Origin: Candidatus Saccharimonadales bacterium
Lineage (GTDB): Bacteria > Patescibacteriota > Saccharimonadia > Saccharimonadales > Saccharimonadaceae
NCBI GenBank assembly: GCA_030151825.1
Contig: JASLCP010000046.1
Span: forward strand, 1 to 27,947
Direction of reading: 5' to 3'
Length of the DNA stretch: 27,947 bases
The notes under the pieces were generated by a model. The model did no database searches and was not told where the DNA came from. It saw only the letters and a list, made by a program, of their open reading frames with translations. Of this stretch, positions 23,777 to 27,947 are shown one piece after another. Made by a program: the position numbers and the translations under genes. The first letter of the stretch is position 1, and the number at the start of each line of letters is the position of its first letter.

Positions 23777-25015
23777 ATGTACATCGCCATTTTAGGACGA
23801 CAACCCGCCATCGGTATGGCCGAACTCGAACGCGTTTACGGCGACGTTCGGTGGTTTTCTGACCAGTCAGCAATCGTCCGTAGTGATTCGTTCGACATCG
23901 AGCGACTCGGCGGCACCCTAAAGGCCGGCCACATTGTTGCCGAACTGTCGCGTGGCGATTGGCGTCAAGCGAGCATGAAATTGGTGCGCGCCTATACTGA
24001 TGCCTGGGCAGGACAAAGCGGCAAAATCACCGTCGGTCTCAGCGCCTACGGCTTTGACACCTCAGCACGCGAAGTCCAAAAAACTGGAATTATTCTCAAA
24101 AGCAAGCTAAAAGATAAAGGTGTCAGCGTCCGTCTTGTTCCCAATGCTGATCCCGCGCTAAACACCGCCACCAGCCACCACAACAAGCTCGGTTTGTCTG
24201 ATAACAAAGTCGAGATCCTCGTCATCCGCGCCCGCAGCGGCAAAGTTATCATCGCCGAAAGTGTCGGCGCCCAAAACATCACCGCCCTCGCCCGCCGCGA
24301 CCAAGAACGCCCCAAACGTGACGCCTTCGTCGGTATGCTGCCGCCAAAATTGGCGCAAATCATCATTAATTTAGCCGCCGGAGCGGATCTGGTGACACAG
24401 TCGAGTCATGCGGCTACGACAGCCCGCAACTTACCAGCGTCGAGATCTGTGGTCACATCAGTTTCCAAAGGCCTTCTCCTCGACCCCTTCTGCGGCACCG
24501 GCGTCCTCCTCCAAGAAGCCCTCCTCCTTGGCTATGACGTCGTCGGTAGCGACCTCTCGGACAAAATGGTCGACTACTCGCGCATCAACCTCGACTGGAT
24601 CAAAACCATTTCACACGCCGACGGCTCATTCGACGTCACCCAAGGTGATGCCATGACTACTACCTGGCCAACCACCATCGACGTCGTCGCCTGCGAAACT
24701 TACCTTGGCCAACCCTTTAGCGCCCCGCCATCTCCGTCAAAACTGACTGAAGTCCGAGGTAACTGTAATCACATCATCAGCGAATTCCTCAAAAACACTG
24801 CCAGACAACTGCGTCCTGGCACTCCCCTCTGCGTCGCCGTCCCCGCCTGGCGCGCCAGCGACGGCAGCTTTACTCATTTGCCACTGATCAAACAACTTGA
24901 TCAACTTGGCTATAATCACGTCGAATTAAAAAATGTGCGCAGCGACGAACTGTTGTATTACCGCGAAGACCAAATCGTCGCGCGTGAATTATTACTTCTC
25001 TCTAAAAAGGAATAA
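23777..25015 (+). CDS. Trm11/Trm-G10-like RNA methyltransferase
   Basis: A 412-residue protein. An N-terminal domain of about 170 residues stands where THUMP-type proteins bind tRNA. It is followed by LARRDQERPKRDAFVGMLPP, typical of the Trm-G10/Trm11 group, and a SAM domain with LLDPFCGTGVLLQEALLLGY (D236) and VGSDLSDKMVDY. In relatives motif IV is (D/N)PPY; here it reads VACETYLGQPF with E307, an altered active site. The likely substrate is a guanine in tRNA, but that is inferred from archaeal and eukaryotic members. Codon use is very rich in C-ending codons in the central part. Starts as a leaderless gene from the shared palindromic promoter. Confidence 0.8.
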   Translation: MYIAILGRQPAIGMAELERVYGDVRWFSDQSAIVRSDSFDIERLGGTLKAGHIVAELSRGDWRQASMKLVRAYTDAWAGQSGKITVGLSAYGFDTSAREVQKTGIILKSKLKDKGVSVRLVPNADPALNTATSHHNKLGLSDNKVEILVIRARSGKVIIAESVGAQNITALARRDQERPKRDAFVGMLPPKLAQIIINLAAGADLVTQSSHAATTARNLPASRSVVTSVSKGLLLDPFCGTGVLLQEALLLGYDVVGSDLSDKMVDYSRINLDWIKTISHADGSFDVTQGDAMTTTWPTTIDVVACETYLGQPFSAPPSPSKLTEVRGNCNHIISEFLKNTARQLRPGTPLCVAVPAWRASDGSFTHLPLIKQLDQLGYNHVELKNVRSDELLYYREDQIVARELLLLSKKE

Positions 25016-25040
25016 CCCCCTCCGATAAACGAAAGGGGCG
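25003..25040 (-). terminator. Rho-independent terminator for the unknown membrane protein gene
   Basis: On the minus strand CCCCTTTCG (25030-25038) pairs with CGGAGGGGG (25016-25024), with G-T pairs, around a 5-base loop; a T-rich tail (TTATTCCTTTTT) follows inside the last codons of the convergent methyltransferase gene. Confidence 0.6.
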
Positions 25041-25053
25041 AGACCTCAAAACA

Positions 25054-25599
25054 CTAACTGCAGAGCTGTCCACGAACCTGCACAAAACCTGGCAACGTCA
25101 CGACGACATCGCTCGATTCGCGCAACTGCCTGAGCAGATCACCGTACAGCATCTCCACTTTCTGCTCGTAATCAGCAGTCAGGTAGCTACTGACGTTGGG
25201 CGAAAACACCTGAGCACAGTATGCGACCGCCAGGTGGTTCAGCTTGCGCTCGACCGACCACTGCGCATCGACAGCGTTGTTGAGCCGTTCGATTGCCTGA
25301 TCGACTTCGACGCGCCCGGGCGTCGGCATATCCAAAACCGGCGGCGTCATGTCGTTTGGCTCTGGCATATGCACAGGAGTCTGGGGCGGAACTGCGGTTG
25401 ATCCGATTTCGCCGCCAGCGATCTGTTCGATCATCGGTGGACGAGCGACAGACGATTCGTCAGGCTGTGACGTCGCCACCCGACCAATCGTATAGATGAT
25501 CACAACGACGACAGCGATGAGAATCAGCATTGCGCCGATCTTTACCGGAAGGGGCAGCTTACTCGGGACAAGCTCTTCACGGTTGTTGAGGTCCGACAT
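25054..25599 (-). CDS. unknown single-span membrane protein
   Basis: A 181-residue protein starting at MSDLNNREELV, chosen because AGAGGAG (25606-25612) lies 6 bases upstream. Residues 1-18 are cytoplasmic, a helix spans about 19-42 (VKIGAMLILIAVVVVIIYTIG), and then comes a Pro-rich stretch (about 45-95) and an outer helical domain with two cysteines (YCAQVF, GQLCS). Family not recognised. It is driven by a near-perfect promoter and has its own terminator, so it is probably strongly expressed as a single gene. Codon use resembles the partial gene at 2-322 and differs from neighbours. Confidence 0.7.
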   Translation of the reverse strand: MSDLNNREELVPSKLPLPVKIGAMLILIAVVVVIIYTIGRVATSQPDESSVARPPMIEQIAGGEIGSTAVPPQTPVHMPEPNDMTPPVLDMPTPGRVEVDQAIERLNNAVDAQWSVERKLNHLAVAYCAQVFSPNVSSYLTADYEQKVEMLYGDLLRQLRESSDVVVTLPGFVQVRGQLCS

Positions 25600-25650
25600 G
25601 TCGGACTCCTCTCTGTTGAAAGATAATGGGGAAACTCCGATGTCTGTTAT

Positions 25651-25679
25651 ATTATAGCAAAAAATAGCTATTTTGTCAA
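25651..25679 (-). promoter_or_regulatory. consensus sigma-70-type promoter (TTGACA-17-TATAAT)
   Basis: On the minus strand TTGACA (25674-25679) and TATAAT (25651-25656) match consensus with 17-base spacing, and TGC precedes the -10. It gives a leader of about 45 bases before the 25599 start, with a good ribosome binding site. Confidence 0.88.
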
Positions 25680-25731
25680 TATGATATACCTTGACCGCCG
25701 TAGGCAGCAGAGCGACGCCCCAGCTACCGAC

Positions 25732-25760
25732 TTGACGAAACCCAAAAAATTTCGTACAAT
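25732..25760 (+). promoter_or_regulatory. promoter of rpmA (TTGACG-17-TACAAT)
   Basis: TTGACG (25732-25737) and TACAAT (25755-25760) are 17 bases apart. Transcription should start near 25767, giving a 34-base leader that contains AAGGAG. Confidence 0.8.
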
Positions 25761-25800
25761 GGATAAGATTTTGTAATAGCAACGATAAGGAGTTTGCCCC

Positions 25801-26073
25801 ATGTCACATGTCAAAGCCGGTGGTTCAAGCAAAAACATCCACAATAACGCTGGTCAGCGCCTTGGCGTCAAGCGTTTTGGTGGTCAAAAAGTCCGTGCGG
25901 GCGAAGTGCTCGTACGCCAAACTGGCGCCACAAAAATTGCTGGTCCTGGTACTTACATCAGCCGTAACTTTACGATTCACGCAGCCGTTGACGGCATCGT
26001 TGAATTCGCCAAAGTAAAAAAGACGAAGTTTACTGGCAAATCGGCACCACGCACTCAAGTACTCGTAAAATAA
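25801..26073 (+). CDS. rpmA: 50S ribosomal protein L27
   Basis: A 90-residue L27, recognised from AGGSSKNIHNNAGQRLGVKR near the N terminus, then VRAGEVLVRQTGATKIAGPG and the C-terminal IVEFAKVKK. The N-terminal tail reaches the peptidyl transferase centre. There is no Firmicutes-type cleaved extension before the conserved residues. AAGGAG (25787-25792) lies 8 bases before the ATG. Unlike in many bacteria no rplU (L21) gene is beside it; here it is a single-gene unit with promoter and terminator. Confidence 0.97.
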   Translation: MSHVKAGGSSKNIHNNAGQRLGVKRFGGQKVRAGEVLVRQTGATKIAGPGTYISRNFTIHAAVDGIVEFAKVKKTKFTGKSAPRTQVLVK

Positions 26074-26094
26074 TTACGAAACGATAGTACAACT

Positions 26095-26125
26095 AAAATA
26101 CCTTGCCTCTTGCAAGGTATTTTTA
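26095..26125 (+). terminator. Rho-independent terminator of rpmA
   Basis: A 12-bp stem (AAAATACCTTGC at 26095-26106 with GCAAGGTATTTT at 26112-26123) and a 5-base loop, followed by more T. The A-tract on the left means it could also act on the minus strand. Confidence 0.9.
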
Positions 26126-26163
26126 TTACCCACCCTATCTGATAAAACTCCTTGTAACAGTAA

Positions 26164-26195
26164 CAAAACCGCGCCCAGGACACCCTGGACGCGGT
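26164..26195 (-). terminator. terminator of the response regulator gene
   Basis: ACCGCGCCCAGG (26168-26179) and CCTGGACGCGGT (26184-26195) pair with one mismatch around a 4-base loop. On the minus strand the stem is followed by TTTTG, 23 bases after the regulator's stop codon. Confidence 0.7.
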
Positions 26196-26217
26196 ACTAT
26201 TTATCAAAAGAAACGAA

Positions 26218-26607
26218 CTACGCGTCCATTCCCAGATGATGACGAACGCGTTCGACCACATCGCCAATCACTACTTGTGATTTGACCAAGTAGTCATCTA
26301 CCCCAAGCGCCTCGGCACGTTCTTTGTCTTTTGGCTGGCTCAGTGCAGTCAACATAATCACGCGAATACTGGCCGTCTCTGGCGTATTGCGCAGAATATC
26401 AAGCACGTCGAACCCGCTGATTTTTGGCATCATTGCGTCCAGCAAGATCAGATCAGGCTGAAACTCTTTGGCTGCCGTCAACGCGTCTTCGCCGTTATTC
26501 ACTTCCTTGGTGTCAAAATCTTCAAGCTCAAGGCGCGAACGATAGACTGACGCAAGCGCAATATCGTCTTCTACTAATAGGATTTTTTTCTTTGGTTGGT
26601 CTTGCAT
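26218..26607 (-). CDS. receiver-only response regulator
   Basis: A 129-residue CheY-like receiver with E13-D14-D15 (LVEDD), phosphoacceptor D57 (LILLDAMMP), switch Thr in MLTALS and K109 (YLVKS). No output domain. ATG 26607 is preferred over ATG 26625 because TACACT (26614-26619) ends 6 bases before it, predicting a leaderless mRNA from inside the 24-base gap to ctpA. No kinase gene lies beside it; the kinase at 19458-20189 might serve both regulators, but this is only a possibility. Confidence 0.9.
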   Translation of the reverse strand: MQDQPKKKILLVEDDIALASVYRSRLELEDFDTKEVNNGEDALTAAKEFQPDLILLDAMMPKISGFDVLDILRNTPETASIRVIMLTALSQPKDKERAEALGVDDYLVKSQVVIGDVVERVRHHLGMDA

Positions 26608-26613
26608 ACTACT

Positions 26614-26619
26614 AGTGTA
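26614..26619 (-). promoter_or_regulatory. -10 box (TACACT) with start codon at +1
   Basis: TACACT is six bases (AGTAGT) before ATG 26607. It decides the start of the response regulator gene. Confidence 0.5.
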
Positions 26620-26631
26620 CTGCACCCATCA

Positions 26632-27867
26632 TTAGTTCGCAAGCTGCTGGCGCGCTGCCGACAACTGCGGATCATTTCCGGCTGTTACGTCGTCTTTTGT
26701 CAGTGTTACCACTTGGTCGGGCGTGATACCCTTTTTATCGATATTATGACCTTTCGGTGTATACCAGCGTTGAATCGTCACCTTCAAGAGCGCCCCATCA
26801 TCAAGTTCGGTCATTTTCTGTACTGTCCCTTTGCCGTACGTCTTTTCGCCAATTACTGTCACCACACCGTACTCCTTAAGCGCAGCCGTCACGATTTCGC
26901 TAGCACTGGCCGTTCCACCATTCACAAGCACCACTGTTGGTATACCCGCCAAAATCGCGTCGCGCGGCGATCGCTGCTCGTCCATTTGCTGACCCTTACG
27001 GCGCTCACTGACAACGATCTTGTCATCAAGCCATAGTCCGGCCACCTCTGGCGCCGCCGATAAATAACCGCCACCATTATCGCGCAGATCCAAAATAACT
27101 TTTTTAACGCCTTTATCTTTAAATTCTTGGGCTGCTGTACGCGCTAAAGCACCAGTTTTTTCGTCAAACCGAGAAATCGACAACGTCCCAACATCGCCCT
27201 CAATCTTTGAGTCAACGCTCGGACTGGTAATTTCCTCACGTGTAATCGTGAACTCTTTTTGCTCATCATTTCGAAGCACCGTCAGTTTGACCGTACTTCC
27301 TACATCGCCACGGATTTTTTGTACCACTTGTTCGACTGTTTGCTTGGCAATATTCTTGTCATTCACAAGCAGCAATTGATCGCCCGCTGCAAGACCAGCT
27401 TTTTCGGCCGGCGTGTCCTTTAGCGTGCGAATCACCGTCGGCTTGTTGTCGCGAAGTCCGATCTCGGCCCCGATACCACCACCGATATCACCTGTCAGAT
27501 CATTTTTGAACTGCTCAGCCTCCTTGGCGGTAAAATACTCAGTGTGAATATCACCTGCCGCAGTGACTAGCCCCTTGCTCGCCCCCTGAATCAATGCCTT
27601 CTGGTCAAGGTTGCCGTCAAAATCAGACTTTAATGCCCGAAATGTATCCTCAACACTCGAAAGGTCAATATCGCTGGTTTCGACATGCATGCCGACCAGC
27701 GGCGCCGCAGCTGCCATAATTTGGTCATTCCGCGTGCCGGCAATGTAGCCCACCACGATCGCCAGGCCGACGATTAGCACAAACGTACTCGGTATAAAAT
27801 TCCATCGTTTTTGTTTTTCATGCGACACGGAACCTCTGTCCCGTTTCACCGGTGTTGTTTTAGTCAC
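26632..27867 (-). CDS. C-terminal processing peptidase (S41 family, CtpA-like)
   Basis: A 411-residue protease. A cytoplasmic N terminus (about 1-25) is followed by a membrane anchor (about 26-43, STFVLIVGLAIVVGYIAG), a PDZ domain (about 125-210, with GGGIGAEIGL and AGLAAGDQLL), and the S41 catalytic core: VILDLRDNGGGYL, nucleophile S321 in NGGTASASE, K346 in TYGKGTVQ and Q350. The 25-residue Ser-Lys spacing is that of Tsp/CtpB. It should cut exported or membrane proteins at their C termini outside the cell. The start is GTG 27865-27867 with GGGAG (27877-27881) 9 bases upstream. The response regulator gene follows after 24 bases. Confidence 0.95.
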   Translation of the reverse strand: MTKTTPVKRDRGSVSHEKQKRWNFIPSTFVLIVGLAIVVGYIAGTRNDQIMAAAAPLVGMHVETSDIDLSSVEDTFRALKSDFDGNLDQKALIQGASKGLVTAAGDIHTEYFTAKEAEQFKNDLTGDIGGGIGAEIGLRDNKPTVIRTLKDTPAEKAGLAAGDQLLLVNDKNIAKQTVEQVVQKIRGDVGSTVKLTVLRNDEQKEFTITREEITSPSVDSKIEGDVGTLSISRFDEKTGALARTAAQEFKDKGVKKVILDLRDNGGGYLSAAPEVAGLWLDDKIVVSERRKGQQMDEQRSPRDAILAGIPTVVLVNGGTASASEIVTAALKEYGVVTVIGEKTYGKGTVQKMTELDDGALLKVTIQRWYTPKGHNIDKKGITPDQVVTLTKDDVTAGNDPQLSAARQQLAN

Positions 27868-27899
27868 GTACGGCTACTCCCTTTGTTATACTGCACACA

Positions 27900-27905
27900 A
27901 TTATA
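27900..27905 (-). promoter_or_regulatory. -10 box (TATAAT) for the ctpA-like gene
   Basis: TATAAT on the minus strand places transcription start near 27893 and gives a leader of about 26 bases containing the GGGAG site. The upstream end of the box overlaps the right-edge inverted repeat. Confidence 0.45.
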
Positions 27906-27937
27906 GCGCATCCCCTGATGAATGCGCTATTGTTTTA
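27904..27937. repeat. inverted repeat at the right edge (possible terminator)
   Basis: TAGCGCAT and ATGCGCTA form an 8-bp stem with a 10-base loop; TTGTTTTATT follows on the plus strand. No plus-strand gene ends here, so it may end a transcript of the minus-strand gene beyond the window or block antisense reading. Weak T-tract on the minus side. Confidence 0.4.
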
Positions 27938-27947
27938 TTGACGTTTG

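Noticed and set aside
25600..25800. Possible small RNA or tRNA in the 200-base gap before rpmA
   Set aside because: The gap is accounted for by two divergent promoters and leaders; no cloverleaf or strong hairpin is seen.
1..27947. UGA recoded as glycine (code 25)
   Set aside because: TGA ends several genes at natural family lengths (yvcK, the 19087-19461 regulator, the 9476 surface protein), and no recognised family has in-frame TGA.

Overview
The window looks like a chromosomal segment from a small-genome Candidate Phyla Radiation (Patescibacteria) bacterium, most probably a Candidatus Saccharibacteria (TM7) relative. This is inferred from the compact gene set (short MetK, XseA and RecO), the L27 sequence type, a PilX-like pilin and a Trm11-like methyltransferase. 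Composition is mixed, roughly half G+C by eye. TGA is used as an ordinary stop (yvcK, the 9476-11080 gene, the 19087-19461 regulator), so this is not the UGA-glycine code of Gracilibacteria/SR1. Genes are packed tightly, many with overlapping stop/start codons. I see no tRNA, rRNA, IS element or CRISPR array, and no gene-free stretch over 300 bases.

Layout. 1-363: the 3' end of an unknown gene and its terminator. 364-3333 (minus): GH1 beta-glycosidase, YvcK/GlmR and a HAD phosphatase-like protein as one operon. 3394-4242 (plus): LssY_C membrane protein. 4246-7486 (minus): Pif1-like helicase, a DUF4868 (KwaB-like) protein and an unknown protein, a possible defence-related group. 7525-8690 (minus): metK behind a clear SAM-I riboswitch. 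8709-12033 (minus): YaaA, a large anchored surface protein and an RNase H / YhbP-like flavin-domain fusion. 12133-13797 (plus): a membrane-anchored GFSQG serine hydrolase resembling PE-PPE/cutinase-type enzymes. 13794-16760 (minus): RNA m5C methyltransferase, an unknown protein and GlyRS. 16838-18409 (plus): a PilX-like minor pilin with a compositionally odd 5' third. 18416-20189 (minus): histidine kinase, response regulator and RecO. 20237-23753 (minus): a flippase-like protein, XseA, XseB, a FAM173-type methyltransferase and a membrane-anchored protein. 23777-25015 (plus): Trm11/Trm-G10-like methyltransferase. 25054-25599 (minus): unknown membrane protein. 25801-26073 (plus): L27. 26218-27867 (minus): a receiver-only regulator and a CtpA-type protease.

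Two system-level features stand out. First, many genes have a -10 box (often with TGC in front) ending only 6-12 bases before the start codon, with no Shine-Dalgarno sequence, which predicts leaderless or nearly leaderless mRNAs. The 23-bp gap between the flippase and Trm11-like genes carries one palindromic AGTATATACT that supplies the -10 box in both directions. Other genes (yvcK, metK, rpmA, ctpA, the unknowns at 6875, 14774 and 25054) use ordinary Shine-Dalgarno sites. Second, SAM is made by a riboswitch-controlled MetK, while at least three SAM-dependent methyltransferases (NSUN/RsmB-like, FAM173-like, Trm11-like) lie in the same window.
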